Shown in pieces: positions 41,673 to 51,187 of a stretch of DNA of 64,000 bases. Position numbers and translations under genes: made by a program. The first letter of the stretch is position 1; the number at the start of each line of letters is the position of its first letter. The notes below the pieces were generated by a model. The model made no database searches. It saw only the letters and a list, made by a program, of their open reading frames with translations, and was not told the origin of the DNA. Location: NCBI GenBank assembly GCA_019636195.1, contig JAHBYA010000011.1:62001-126000 (forward strand). Reading direction: 5' to 3'. Source of the DNA: Planctomycetota bacterium. Its GTDB lineage: Bacteria > Planctomycetota > UBA8742 > UBA2392.

Positions 41673-43103
41673 CTAACGCAGGCCCATGCCGATCAATACC
41701 AGGTTCGCGCCGACGTTGGTCAACACGTCTGTCGGCAGGAAATGCCGGATATCGAGGATATAGCCTACCTCGCGCTCTTCCTGCGGCGTCAGCTCCAGAA
41801 ACTCGCGCAGCCAGATCAGCGTTTCGTTTGGTTCTTCATCGGCCCAGCTCGGAGCCATGTTCATCAGCTCGTAGATCACTTCAATGCGCGCATCCAGCAG
41901 CCGCATGTCGCTGATGCGCTGCACAACGCGCGGAAAGCGGTCACGCACCAGGTAGCCGCAAAGCACGCCCAGGCGCGCGACGTCGGGCATCAGCGTTACC
42001 TTGCTCATGTAGTCGGCTTCGTCCAGGATGATCGTGCGCACTTCGCTGAGCGTGCGGCGCACCTTGCGGATGTCGCTGCCCGAGTGAATGCGCAGCAGGC
42101 GCGTGGCGCTGATCACGGCGCGGTCGGCCATTTCGGGGTGGGCGCGGCCTTGCAGGCAGTCCCATTCGGCCATGCGCCACTCAACGCCCAGGATCTGCGC
42201 CCAGATCATGCGGGCGCGTTCTTCTACGCCAAGGATGCGGCGGTCAAACAGCTTGTCGATGTAGCTGTGGCCATCGACGTTGCCTTCGTAGGCGCTTTGC
42301 ACCCAGCGGCGGGCGGTGGCTTCGTCCAGCGCCACGACGACGACAATGCCGGGCACGGCAAAAAAGCGAGCGGCGGCTTCCAGCAGGCTCAGCCCCAGCT
42401 TGGGCGGGCAGCGGTCAAGGTCATCCACCAGCAGAAAGCACGGCAGGTGCGGATCAGTCTGGCGGTGGCGGATGTGCTTGACAATGAACTCCATCTGCTC
42501 TCGGAAGCGCCTTGCAAATGAATAGCTGCGTGAACGCTCCAGCAGCTTGTACTGGCGAAAGCGGTCTTCGTTCACGCTGGCGGCGTCGGAAAGCAGCTTT
42601 GTCGCGTGCGCAAGCTCGGTGTGCGTCTGGTCTTTCGTGACAAGCTGGCTGATCAGGTCGGCGGCCACCAGCAGCGCGCGCTCGCCGCCATCGACGGCTT
42701 CGCGGTTGACCACGCCGGTCGTGCTGGGAAAGCCCTTGCGGCGCATGGCGGCGCTGACCAGGCCGTCAACACTTTCGCCGCTGCTGGCCTTGGGCTCGCC
42801 GCGGATATCCACTTCGTCCCACAGGCAGAACAGCATGCTGGCGTAGGGGTCAATGTCTTCCTTGTGCGCCCAGCCGTTGAACCACGCGACCGCGGCCCCC
42901 GACTTGCGCAGGTGATAGTCGATCAGTTTCAGCTGGGTGGTCTTGCCGGCGCCGTGGCTGGCCGTGATCAGCACGGTGCGCAGGCTGGTCTTGCCTTCTT
43001 CAAGCAGCAGCCACGCGGTCTGCTGTGCCGCGTTGTCGCACTGTTCGTGGGCGAAAACGGGCATGCCGTCAACAGTGAGCGTAGTCTCGACGCTGGTGGA
43101 CAT
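41673..43103 (-). CDS. KAP-family P-loop NTPase
   Basis: A 476-residue STAND-related P-loop ATPase. Walker A is ASHGAGKTT (about residues 49-57) and Walker B FLLVDDLDRCPP, the KAP signature; WFNGWAHKEDIDP matches the WFNAW motif of the family. No membrane helices are inserted in the P-loop domain, unlike animal KAP proteins. Bacterial members occur in defence and signalling contexts, but no toxin, nuclease or mobile gene is adjacent here. The ATG at 43103 has no obvious Shine-Dalgarno sequence. Confidence 0.88.
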   Translation of the reverse strand: MSTSVETTLTVDGMPVFAHEQCDNAAQQTAWLLLEEGKTSLRTVLITASHGAGKTTQLKLIDYHLRKSGAAVAWFNGWAHKEDIDPYASMLFCLWDEVDIRGEPKASSGESVDGLVSAAMRRKGFPSTTGVVNREAVDGGERALLVAADLISQLVTKDQTHTELAHATKLLSDAASVNEDRFRQYKLLERSRSYSFARRFREQMEFIVKHIRHRQTDPHLPCFLLVDDLDRCPPKLGLSLLEAAARFFAVPGIVVVVALDEATARRWVQSAYEGNVDGHSYIDKLFDRRILGVEERARMIWAQILGVEWRMAEWDCLQGRAHPEMADRAVISATRLLRIHSGSDIRKVRRTLSEVRTIILDEADYMSKVTLMPDVARLGVLCGYLVRDRFPRVVQRISDMRLLDARIEVIYELMNMAPSWADEEPNETLIWLREFLELTPQEEREVGYILDIRHFLPTDVLTNVGANLVLIGMGLR

Positions 43104-43151
43104 GCGTGCCCGCAATTGTGGGGCACAGGCACGATTATGTCGAGTGGAGGA

Positions 43152-43187
43152 AAAGAAGGCCCGGGCGGCGTGGGGTCCGCCCGGGCC
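43152..43187 (-). terminator. Strong terminator hairpin in the KAP leader
   Basis: GGCCCGGGCGG (43187-43177 read on the minus strand), 8-nt loop, CCGCCCGGGCC (43168-43158), followed by TTCTTTTCC. The 11-bp perfect stem lies 55 nt before the KAP start codon, so it should stop transcripts entering the gene unless prevented. Confidence 0.65.
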
Positions 43188-43320
43188 AGTGTGGGGAGAT
43201 CCTTTGCAGAAGTCTCTCCGTGCGATATGTAACGAAAGGGTGGCAGCCCGCCGCAACTGAAAAATCAGTTAGTTGCTTCGCAAGCCTGATTCTTGGCCGA
43301 TTCATGAATCCGCCATGACA

Positions 43321-43350
43321 GGAAAAGGCCGGGGCAAGCGCCCCGGCCTT
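43321..43350 (-). terminator. Terminator of the repeat-protein gene
   Basis: On the minus strand AAGGCCGGGGC (43350-43340), loop GCTT, GCCCCGGCCTT (43335-43325), then TTCC; 18 nt past the stop at 43369. Between here and 43187 I see no gene on either strand, only short A/T-containing palindromes (about 43258-43280 and 43299-43310). Confidence 0.8.
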
Positions 43351-43368
43351 GCTTGAAACTTGATGCAA

Positions 43369-45735
43369 CTACGCCCGGCGCAGCCTTGTGGCCAAGGCCA
43401 ACAGCGCCAACACGCCCATCAGCGCCAGCCACGGGTTGTTCCCGCCGTCGGTGCTGCAGCCGCCTTCGTCGCCGCCGCCGCCCTTCTTCTTTTTGCCCGA
43501 GCCGATCGCGCCGACAGTCACCGTGCTGTCAAACACGGCCGCCCATTCGCTGTCACCGACCGCATTGCCTGTGACCACGACCCGGAAGCGCACGCGCCCG
43601 GAGCGGCTGCTGGTGACGCCATTGCTCTCGGTCATCCCGCCGCCGGAAATGATGAGCACCTCGAGGGGGACGGCGCTGCCATCGGACGCAATCTCGAACA
43701 GCTCGATCGTCGCGTCGTCCGCGCTGCCCATGAACCAGTACTGGGCAGTGTGCGCCGTTCCACCGAAGTTGACCTCAAACTCGGAGGTTACGGACCCCGC
43801 AGCGGTAAAGGCCGACTTGCGCTGGGCTGCACGGTTGAAGATGAACTGCAACGAGTCGTCGTCCGCCATTACCTGCGACCCCGTGACGCTGGCTGCGGTT
43901 GAAGCCACCGCCAAGGTGATCGTGTAGGTCGCGCCCGCGGTGCCGGACCCCTCGATAACGTTGAACAAGAACTCGCGCGTACCAGTGTACAGGGCCGTCT
44001 GGAACGGCGGTTGAGTGGCGAACGCTGTGCTCGAGCCGTTGGCAGCCAACTCGTCAAGGTCCACAAACTGCACGTCAATCGTCCCTGTGACGGTGTATGA
44101 GTGGAGAAACACTGAATAGTCCGTGGCGTTGGATCCAAAGTTGATCTGGAAGCGGTGGAAACGGCTCTGGTCAGCCGTCAGCGTCCCCGTAAACGTGAGC
44201 TGCGTGATCGCAACCAAAGTGACGTTCGATGGCAACAATACCGAGAACTTGAAGTCCATGCCTAGCGGCGCCGTGGCCGTCAACCTGAAGCGGACAAGGC
44301 CGCTGCGGGTGCTGCTCGTGAAGAGGTCGTTGTCGTCCCAACTTCCGGTTCCGCTCAGGGGGCTGCCCAACGCTGACAATGCGCCCGTGGCCAGCACTTC
44401 ACTGACTACGACCTGCCCGTCGTCGCCCCCGTCTGCGTTGGCCCAGAAGTCGATCGACTTGCTGGTGCCGAAGTCCACCAGATACTCAATCGAAGCACTT
44501 GCGCCCATGTCCACTTCGGCCTGTCCAACCACAATACGGTTGAAGTACTGGCCGTACGGATCATCGCTCAAGCCGGTTTGCGGCGTTGAAACCGTAACTG
44601 CCGCCAAGGGCAGGGCGACCGTGAGCACATAGTGGTAGTCGGCGGTGCTGCCCCCGTCCTCCTCCACAACAATGAAGAAATCGCGCACGCCGGTGTACGC
44701 CGGCGTCCAGTGCGGGGGGTTGATCATTGCGGTTGCCGGGCCGTTGCTGCTGAGGTCGTCGGCGTCAAAGGCGACGGTCCGGATGCTGCCAGTCTCCATC
44801 ATGTCGTACTGCATGATCACCAGCGATGTCGCCACCGACCCGTAATCAAGCTGGAAGCGGTGAAAGCGCCGCTGGTTCGCTGAAAGGCTGCCCATGATGT
44901 GAATCTCGGTAAACGCTGGCACAGTCACGTTGCTTGAAAACGCCAGGTCTACTCTGAACCCCACGTCCGTTGTCAGCGCCGTGGACATGACGACCCGGAT
45001 GCGCTGCATGCCCGTCAGGGTCGGAGTCGTGAAGTTGCCCTCATCTTCCCAGTTGCCGCCGACTGTGTTGGTGATGCCGCCAGACGGCGAAACGGCCACC
45101 GGCAAGCCGGTGCCGGCGTTCATTACGAACACCTCGACCGTGCCCTCGTCCTGGCCCTCAACGTGCACCCAGAAATCTGCCGCGTTGCCTGCGCCGAAAT
45201 CCACCCGGAACTCGATGGCGGATGATCCGTTGTTGGCCGCCCCCCCGCCTCGCACGCCGATGTTGAACATGCGTTCAGGGTTGGCCATAGAAACGGAGTC
45301 ATCCCGCAGCTCGTTGCCGGAGTCGGTGATCGCCGTCGCGACCGTGGCGACGGAAATTGTGCCGGTGTAGTTGGCCGGACCACTTGAGTTGTTCTCCAGG
45401 CTCACGACGACGATGAAGGTCCTGATGCCGCTGTAGTTTACAGCAAGCGATGGCGTTACTGGCCCGGTGCCGGGGTCGCTGTCCTGGTTGAAGGCCGTTG
45501 CTGCCCCGTTGACGACCAGCTCGTCGCGGTCGATCAGCATTGCGCGGAGCCCGGAACTGCCGTTGTCGCCCGAAAGGTTCACGCTGACCGTGGCGGCGCC
45601 GCCGGCGCCGAAGTTGATATCAAAGCGGTGCAGCCGCTCCTGGTCTTCATCGACACTGTTGGAAATCGGTGTGCTGACCTGCGCGGTCAGCATGGCGGAA
45701 AACAACAACAACACTGTTACAAGCGCTGTACGCAT
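43369..45735 (-). CDS. Repeat surface protein with a C-terminal sorting signal
   Basis: A 788-residue exported protein. A signal peptide (1-20) is followed by three tandem units of about 240 residues, each made of an A part (RFHRFQINFG, then LDELAANGSSTAF, YTGTREFL) and a B part (EFRVDFGAGNAADFWVH, then TLTGMQRIRVVM). The C-terminus has a Lys/Gly stretch, GGCSTDGGNNPW, a hydrophobic helix and final Arg residues, the layout of MYXO-CTERM/GlyGly-CTERM type sorting tags. No sortase-like processing enzyme is in the window. The ATG at 45735 gives the signal peptide. Confidence 0.8.
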   Translation of the reverse strand: MRTALVTVLLLFSAMLTAQVSTPISNSVDEDQERLHRFDINFGAGGAATVSVNLSGDNGSSGLRAMLIDRDELVVNGAATAFNQDSDPGTGPVTPSLAVNYSGIRTFIVVVSLENNSSGPANYTGTISVATVATAITDSGNELRDDSVSMANPERMFNIGVRGGGAANNGSSAIEFRVDFGAGNAADFWVHVEGQDEGTVEVFVMNAGTGLPVAVSPSGGITNTVGGNWEDEGNFTTPTLTGMQRIRVVMSTALTTDVGFRVDLAFSSNVTVPAFTEIHIMGSLSANQRRFHRFQLDYGSVATSLVIMQYDMMETGSIRTVAFDADDLSSNGPATAMINPPHWTPAYTGVRDFFIVVEEDGGSTADYHYVLTVALPLAAVTVSTPQTGLSDDPYGQYFNRIVVGQAEVDMGASASIEYLVDFGTSKSIDFWANADGGDDGQVVVSEVLATGALSALGSPLSGTGSWDDNDLFTSSTRSGLVRFRLTATAPLGMDFKFSVLLPSNVTLVAITQLTFTGTLTADQSRFHRFQINFGSNATDYSVFLHSYTVTGTIDVQFVDLDELAANGSSTAFATQPPFQTALYTGTREFLFNVIEGSGTAGATYTITLAVASTAASVTGSQVMADDDSLQFIFNRAAQRKSAFTAAGSVTSEFEVNFGGTAHTAQYWFMGSADDATIELFEIASDGSAVPLEVLIISGGGMTESNGVTSSRSGRVRFRVVVTGNAVGDSEWAAVFDSTVTVGAIGSGKKKKGGGGDEGGCSTDGGNNPWLALMGVLALLALATRLRRA

Positions 45736-45831
45736 ACACTCTCCATGATCGGCGAACGGGCCGACTACCGTCTGCAGTTGCACCTCAGATTGGGCGGGGA
45801 ATTCTGCCTTCGTTGCGACAACTGTCAAATA

Positions 45832-46260
45832 TCACTTGTCGCCGTAATCGATTTCGACAAACAGCTTATAGCGCCCATCCACCAACAGGCGCTCTCCCAC
45901 CTTCGCCGTTACGTCGAACAGGCCCATGCCGTCCATGCGCTTGAGGCACAGCGCCGTGACCTCAATTGTGTCGCCGATTTCTGCGTGCCCGTGGATGGTC
46001 ACGCCTGTAAGCCCGGTCAGGTATCCGCGCTGGACCTTGCCGCCCTTGCTGACGGCAAAGCAGGCATCACCGGCGGCGATGGTCTGGGCAATGCACTCCA
46101 GCAGCGCGGCGTCTTCCAGCCCCTGCGCGGTCACAAACGGGTCGCCAAGGCGCACGGTGCGGCGCGCGACTATACGCTCAGCGCCCCACTCCAGCACGTC
46201 GTCTATCAGCACCATCGGGGCGCGGTGCGGGATCAGCTCACGGAATCTGCGGCCAGCCAT
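45832..46260 (-). CDS. ApeP/FabZ-like hotdog dehydratase
   Basis: A 142-residue hotdog-fold protein. IPHRAPMVLIDDV with LLECIAQTIA and GYLTGLTGVTIHGHAEIGD resembles 3-hydroxyacyl-ACP dehydratases of the ApeP type; the central helix carries the acidic residue of the active site. It is divergent from the glycosyltransferase gene, sharing a 123-nt promoter region, and may serve a lipid or aryl-polyene-like pathway, though no ketosynthase or carrier protein is nearby. Confidence 0.78.
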   Translation of the reverse strand: MAGRRFRELIPHRAPMVLIDDVLEWGAERIVARRTVRLGDPFVTAQGLEDAALLECIAQTIAAGDACFAVSKGGKVQRGYLTGLTGVTIHGHAEIGDTIEVTALCLKRMDGMGLFDVTAKVGERLLVDGRYKLFVEIDYGDK

Positions 46261-46383
46261 GCATGCGGTTTACCCACCGCCAACCGCCCCGCAAGCGAAA
46301 CCGGCCCTGCCACTTATCCTTGACTTGGCTGCCCTTGACGCCGAAACTGAACCTTTGGGGCTTTTGCCAGCCGGAGCCGTTGC

Positions 46384-47775
46384 GTGACAACCCCCGCGAC
46401 CCTGCCTGAACCCGCGTCCGGCGGCTACTGCGTTGTCATTCCTACATACAACAACGCCGCCACGGCGCGCGCGGTCATTGAGCGTACATTGCGGCAGGCG
46501 CAGACCGTCATCGTGGTGGACGACGGCTGTACCGACAACACACTTGAGACACTGCACGACCTGCCGGTCGTGTTGGTGCGGCACAAACGCAACCAAGGCA
46601 AGGGCAAGGCGCTGCGCAGTGGATTCGCCAAGGCCCTTGAACTTGGCTACACCCATGCCGTCACGCTGGACAGTGACGGCCAGCATTTCCCCGAAGAGAT
46701 CCCCAAGCTGCTGGCGGTTTCGCGGCAGAACTCTGACGCAGTGATCATCGGCGCGCGCGACATGAGCGGCGAGCATGTGCCCAAGCGCAGCAGCTTCGGC
46801 CGCATGTTCAGCAACTACTGGCTGAAGGTCGCCACCGGCATTGAGGTCGGCGACAGCCAAAGCGGCATGCGCGTCTATCCACTGCGCCATGTGACGCGCG
46901 TGCGCACGCTATTCAGCAAGTTCACCTATGAATGCGAAGTGATCATCCGCATGGCGTGGGGCGGTTGCGGCATCATCAATACGCCGGTGCGCGTGCACTA
47001 TCCGCCCGCCGGCGAGCGTGTAAGCCACTTTCACCCTTTCTGGGACAACGTGCGCTTTACCTGTCTCTACCTCTATATGAACTTCAGCCACCTGTTGATC
47101 CCGCTGCCGCACAAGCGGCTGGTGCGGCGCAATCAGCCCCTCTGGCATGGCGGCGTGGGTGCCAGCATCCGCGCGGGGTGGCGACGCATGAAGCAACTGG
47201 CCGACCTGCCCGTCGAGCTTGGCCAGGGCGGGCCGATCAAGCGCACCCGGGCGCTACTGCGCTATCTTGCGCACGAAAAGAACACCCCCGGCGAACTTGG
47301 CTTGGCCGTGGGCATCGGCGCGTTTTGGGGTTGCAGCCCCTGGATCGGCTTTCACTGGATACTGGCCCTGTACAGCGCCACGCGGGTACACCTGAACCGC
47401 ATTGCGTGCATCGCCGCGACCAACGTCAGCTTCGGCCCACTGACCGCCGTAATCACCTTTGCGAACATCTGGCTGGGCAAGCTGTTGCTGGGCCAGCCGA
47501 TGACAATCCCGCGCACGACCCACTGGCAGGTGCTGGGCAAGTTCGCGTACCAGAGTTTCGGCGCGTGGCTGCTGGGCAGCGTGATCATCGGGCTTGCGGC
47601 GTCGTTTGCCTTCGGGCTGGGCACGCTGTACGGCGTGCGCTACCTGCGCCGCCGCAGGCAGTCGCCCGAGGCGGAGACAGGCCGCGATCGCGAGGACGCC
47701 GTCCCCACGCCGCAACCCGAAACTGATTCGTCTCCTGCACTACCCCACGTAGAGACGCAGGGTTCCACCGCTTAG
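46384..47775 (+). CDS. GT2 glycosyltransferase fused to DUF2062
   Basis: A 463-residue protein. Residues about 14-240 are a family 2 glycosyltransferase (VVIPTYNN, VDDGCTDNT, LDSDGQH, the last holding the metal-binding DxD-like site). Residues about 280-430 are a DUF2062 membrane domain with three helices (GVGIGAFWGCSPWIGFHW-like segment). The GTG at 46384 is the likely start. This fused pair is seen in lipid-linked glycan pathways; the neighbour DUF2064-like gene supports a sugar-transfer role. Confidence 0.87.
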   Translation: MTTPATLPEPASGGYCVVIPTYNNAATARAVIERTLRQAQTVIVVDDGCTDNTLETLHDLPVVLVRHKRNQGKGKALRSGFAKALELGYTHAVTLDSDGQHFPEEIPKLLAVSRQNSDAVIIGARDMSGEHVPKRSSFGRMFSNYWLKVATGIEVGDSQSGMRVYPLRHVTRVRTLFSKFTYECEVIIRMAWGGCGIINTPVRVHYPPAGERVSHFHPFWDNVRFTCLYLYMNFSHLLIPLPHKRLVRRNQPLWHGGVGASIRAGWRRMKQLADLPVELGQGGPIKRTRALLRYLAHEKNTPGELGLAVGIGAFWGCSPWIGFHWILALYSATRVHLNRIACIAATNVSFGPLTAVITFANIWLGKLLLGQPMTIPRTTHWQVLGKFAYQSFGAWLLGSVIIGLAASFAFGLGTLYGVRYLRRRRQSPEAETGRDREDAVPTPQPETDSSPALPHVETQGSTA

Positions 47776-47811
47776 CGTTGTATTGGCTGGGCGCGCGCAT
47801 AGACTCGCGGC

Positions 47812-48405
47812 ATGGCCAAACCGCAACGAGATGCCGGGCCGCGGCCCGCGGCGCTGATTGTCAACCGCGAACCATGGACACCGGGGCAAGGCGGCGCCGA
47901 ACTGGCGGCAGCGCTGCGCGACGACCTGTCTGAGCTGCTGGGCGCGCTGCGCCTGCGGATTGAGCCAGCCGCCGAAGACATCGCACGGGTGTACGCCCGC
48001 GAGCCCCGGCCGCTGCTGATCGCGTTTTCTGATACGCCCGCGCTGCCCGCGCTGTCGGTGGAAGCCGCGCTGGACGAACTGTCCGAGTGCCATGCCGTGG
48101 TCGGCCCTTGCGCCGACGGTTCGGTGTACCTGCTGGGCCTGGCGCCAGGCCTTGATGCCGCGCTGGTCGCCGGGCTGGCGCAGGCCGCTCTGGGCCCCGC
48201 TGACGACGCGCTGGCGGCGGTCACTGACCTGCTGGACGACGATGAGCACGAAGTTGCCCTGCTGCCCCCGTGGTTCCGGATGGGAAGCGAAAAGGACCTT
48301 TCCTTTGCGGAAAGCGTCGCACGTCTTAGCCTGATGAGTGAGGAAGGCGATGAAGACTTCCTCGCCGACAGGCTTCGACTGTGGCTGGAGCGTCATGCGC
48401 AATAG
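47812..48405 (+). CDS. DUF2064-like nucleotidyl/glycosyltransferase-related protein
   Basis: A 197-residue protein resembling the DUF2064 GT-A-like family: LLIAFSDTPALPA in place of GSDxPDLP and HAVVGPCADGSVYLLGL in place of GPAxDGGYxLlG. Members commonly sit beside GT2 glycosyltransferases, as here. The first half is shorter than usual and the GGxxLAAAL region is retained. Its end overlaps the next start by 11 nt. Confidence 0.65.
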   Translation: MAKPQRDAGPRPAALIVNREPWTPGQGGAELAAALRDDLSELLGALRLRIEPAAEDIARVYAREPRPLLIAFSDTPALPALSVEAALDELSECHAVVGPCADGSVYLLGLAPGLDAALVAGLAQAALGPADDALAAVTDLLDDDEHEVALLPPWFRMGSEKDLSFAESVARLSLMSEEGDEDFLADRLRLWLERHAQ

Positions 48406-51187
48406 TCTCGCCGCCAGGGTGCTGGTTGCCGCGCTGCTGATCAGCGCGGGACCGCTGGCGTTTTACCTGGCAAGCGCGCAGGCGGTTGTGCGGCTGCAAC
48501 CGTCCAACAGCACCCCCGCGCGGCCCGGCGCTGCACCGCAGCCGCCGGACGCCGTGCCGGAAATTGAACCCTTCCCCGACGAGCGCGCGCGAATCGCCGA
48601 GCTGATCGAGCAGCTGGGTTCGCCGCGTATGGCGCAGCGCGACCGCGCGATGGGCGAGATTGCGCTGTACGAGGGCAAGGCGCTGGGCCAGGTGCGCGCG
48701 GCAATGCAGCACGACGACGACGAGATCGCGTGGCGCTGCGAGTTGCTTGAAGAGGTGATCCAGAGCCGACAGGGCGAGCTGTTTTTGTCGGCTCGCGCGA
48801 TGCAGATGAGCATCGCCGAGCTGAACGGCTACCTGTCATCCAACGACCTCACGCCCCTGCTTAGCATACTGAAATCGCGCGGTCGGCCCGGCATGTCGGC
48901 GGTCTGGGCGCGCGTGCTGGCGCGCGTATCGGTCGAAAACCGGCTGTTCCCGGTCGCGCAGATGTGCCGCGAGATTGAGGGCGATGAAGGATACGGCATT
49001 GCGCTGGCCCGCTGCGCGCAGGTCCACGCCATGCCGAACAACTACCGCAACCTGCTGTTGGCGTGCCTGCTGCTGCCGCCCGCCGAGCCGGCCCACACCC
49101 TCGAGACGCTGATTCGCCTGCGCTTTGCCGAAGCCGGCAACACCACCGCCCTGGAGGCCGTGCTGTCCGCCGGTGAGGACTTTCGCGCGCTTTACGCGGC
49201 CGACGCTGTGCTCGCGGCCCGGCTCGCGCCGCCGCTTCCGGGCGCGGCACCCCCCGACGGCGCCGACGAGCTGCGCCTGGCGCTGGCCCTTGAAATGGCA
49301 TCGCGCGTCACGGCCGACGAACTGGCGGCCGCCAACCTGCCACCCGCTGAGCAGATGAGCCCGCTGGTGCTTTCGGCTTGGCTTGCGCTGCTTGCGCGAT
49401 CCGGTCTGGTACGCCAGTTGGAAGGCACGCTGCTTTCGCTGATCGCCGGCGGCGGCAACGCCCGCCTCGCGGCTGCCGCCCTGGCCGCCGTTGCGCCGGT
49501 GGCCGACGTGATTGAGGTGTTTGACACCCTGCCGCCGGCGGCGCAGCTTGCGGTGCTCGACACCTGGTGGGCGCACCCCAAAGAGCCGCAGGCGCTGCAC
49601 GCCTTCTTGCTGCGTTTGGCCGACAGCGAAAGCGCCACGCTGGCAGCAGAGGCGGTGTATGCGCTGGGCCAGTACCGCTCACACTCCACGGTTCGCAAGC
49701 TTGTGGCGGCGCTGCCGCGCTTTCCCGACATCGCGCTTGAGGCGCTTCTGCCGATGGCCGACCTTCTGCCCGCCGCCGACCCCAAGGGCCTGGCGCAGTT
49801 GGCAGCCGCCTTCGCGACGGCGGCCCCCGGACAGCGCCCGCTGCTGGCACGACTGCTGACCGAGTGCGGTGACAAGCCCGCAGCCGACGCCGTTGTGGCA
49901 AGCTGGCGGATTGACCTGCCCGCAGCCGAGCTGCCGCTTGCCGTGGCGCACTTTGCCAAAGATTCCGCCACGCCGGTCGGGGCGTGGTGCGCTGCTTCCA
50001 CCGCCGCGTACGGCGCCGGTTCGCCCCAGCCGCCGCTACCCTTCGGCATGACGGGGACACCCAGCCGGGTGGGCGGCGCCGCGCACCACACCATGCTGGC
50101 GCTGCTGCTGGCCAAGGACGCGGCGCAGGGATTTGCCCTGCTGCGCGCCGTCGCCACCGATGCCGCCGACAGCCACCGCCAGCTTGCGTGTGTCGCTCTG
50201 GCACTGGCAGGCCGCGACGCCGATCTGGTGGACGACTGGTTGAAGCGACTGGCTGGCGAAGTGCCTGACCCCCGCGCCGCTGAGCTGGGGCTGGCCGTGG
50301 CCGCCAGCGCCACGCCCGCCGCGCAGCAGTACCGGCGCGACGCGTTGCAGCAGGGCCTGCGGGCGCCCGGCTTTGTATGGGTGTTGCAGTCTTTCCACAT
50401 GGGCCGCTGCCCCGAGCTGGACGTCGCCGACCTTTACCGCGTGATTGCCGAAACACCGGAGACCGCGCGCCCCTACATCCACGCCTGGCGCTGGGAACAC
50501 CTGCCGCCCCCGCCCGCCGCGGTCCGTAACCTTGTGACCGCGCAATTGATGGCAGCGCCAACGGGCATTTCCCACCCGGTGCAGGCACTGTGGATCGCGC
50601 ACAGCGGCGTGGACGTGCTGGACCTTCTTTACGGCAGCATGCAGTCGCCCGCACCCGCCGACGCCGGGCAGGCCCTTACCACAGCGCTGTTCGGCGACCG
50701 CGAGCGCGCGCGCAACATCCTGGCCGCGGCAAGACCGCGCGACGACGGCGCCGACTGGACCGCCCTGCGCGTCGCCCGCGCATGGACAGGCATGCTTGGC
50801 GAGCCCGAAGACTCGCGCCTTGCCGCCGCTGTCGCCGGCGACCCCGCACGGTCGTGGGGTGCGGTGCGCGCCGCCAGCCTTGCTGATGGCGGCGACGTCG
50901 CGGCACTGCGCCGCCTGCTGGACCGGCTGGGCCCGTACCCCAACCGCATGGCCACCAACGGCACAGCCTCCGTCATCGTGTCCGAACGCCGCTGGGGCCA
51001 GAGCACCGTGACCATGGAAGGCGCAGGCCACGCGTTCGCGCGCGGAGATGCAACGCCGGAATTGCCCGCAAGTATTGTCGCACGCTGGCTGCCTGCGCCG
51101 CCGCGCAACTGGGCTGACTGGTGGAGATGCCGCCGCGGGCTGCTGCAGCAGGCTGACGGCAAGTTTGTGTTCAAGGAGCTGCCATGA
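48395..51187 (+). CDS. Large exported HEAT-like repeat protein
   Basis: A 930-residue Ala/Leu-rich protein with an N-terminal membrane anchor or signal (about residues 6-28), then a Pro-rich linker and HEAT/ARM-like helical pairs from about residue 65 to the end, including EEVIQSRQGELFLSARAM and VRKLVAALPRFPDIALEAL. No catalytic motif seen. It overlaps the next gene by ATGA, so both are probably translated together. Confidence 0.7.
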   Translation: MRNSLAARVLVAALLISAGPLAFYLASAQAVVRLQPSNSTPARPGAAPQPPDAVPEIEPFPDERARIAELIEQLGSPRMAQRDRAMGEIALYEGKALGQVRAAMQHDDDEIAWRCELLEEVIQSRQGELFLSARAMQMSIAELNGYLSSNDLTPLLSILKSRGRPGMSAVWARVLARVSVENRLFPVAQMCREIEGDEGYGIALARCAQVHAMPNNYRNLLLACLLLPPAEPAHTLETLIRLRFAEAGNTTALEAVLSAGEDFRALYAADAVLAARLAPPLPGAAPPDGADELRLALALEMASRVTADELAAANLPPAEQMSPLVLSAWLALLARSGLVRQLEGTLLSLIAGGGNARLAAAALAAVAPVADVIEVFDTLPPAAQLAVLDTWWAHPKEPQALHAFLLRLADSESATLAAEAVYALGQYRSHSTVRKLVAALPRFPDIALEALLPMADLLPAADPKGLAQLAAAFATAAPGQRPLLARLLTECGDKPAADAVVASWRIDLPAAELPLAVAHFAKDSATPVGAWCAASTAAYGAGSPQPPLPFGMTGTPSRVGGAAHHTMLALLLAKDAAQGFALLRAVATDAADSHRQLACVALALAGRDADLVDDWLKRLAGEVPDPRAAELGLAVAASATPAAQQYRRDALQQGLRAPGFVWVLQSFHMGRCPELDVADLYRVIAETPETARPYIHAWRWEHLPPPPAAVRNLVTAQLMAAPTGISHPVQALWIAHSGVDVLDLLYGSMQSPAPADAGQALTTALFGDRERARNILAAARPRDDGADWTALRVARAWTGMLGEPEDSRLAAAVAGDPARSWGAVRAASLADGGDVAALRRLLDRLGPYPNRMATNGTASVIVSERRWGQSTVTMEGAGHAFARGDATPELPASIVARWLPAPPRNWADWWRCRRGLLQQADGKFVFKELP

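Noticed and set aside
41673..43103. KAP NTPase as part of a defence island
   Set aside because: Neighbours are exported TPR, PDZ and surface proteins; no nuclease, toxin, integrase or reverse transcriptase is adjacent.
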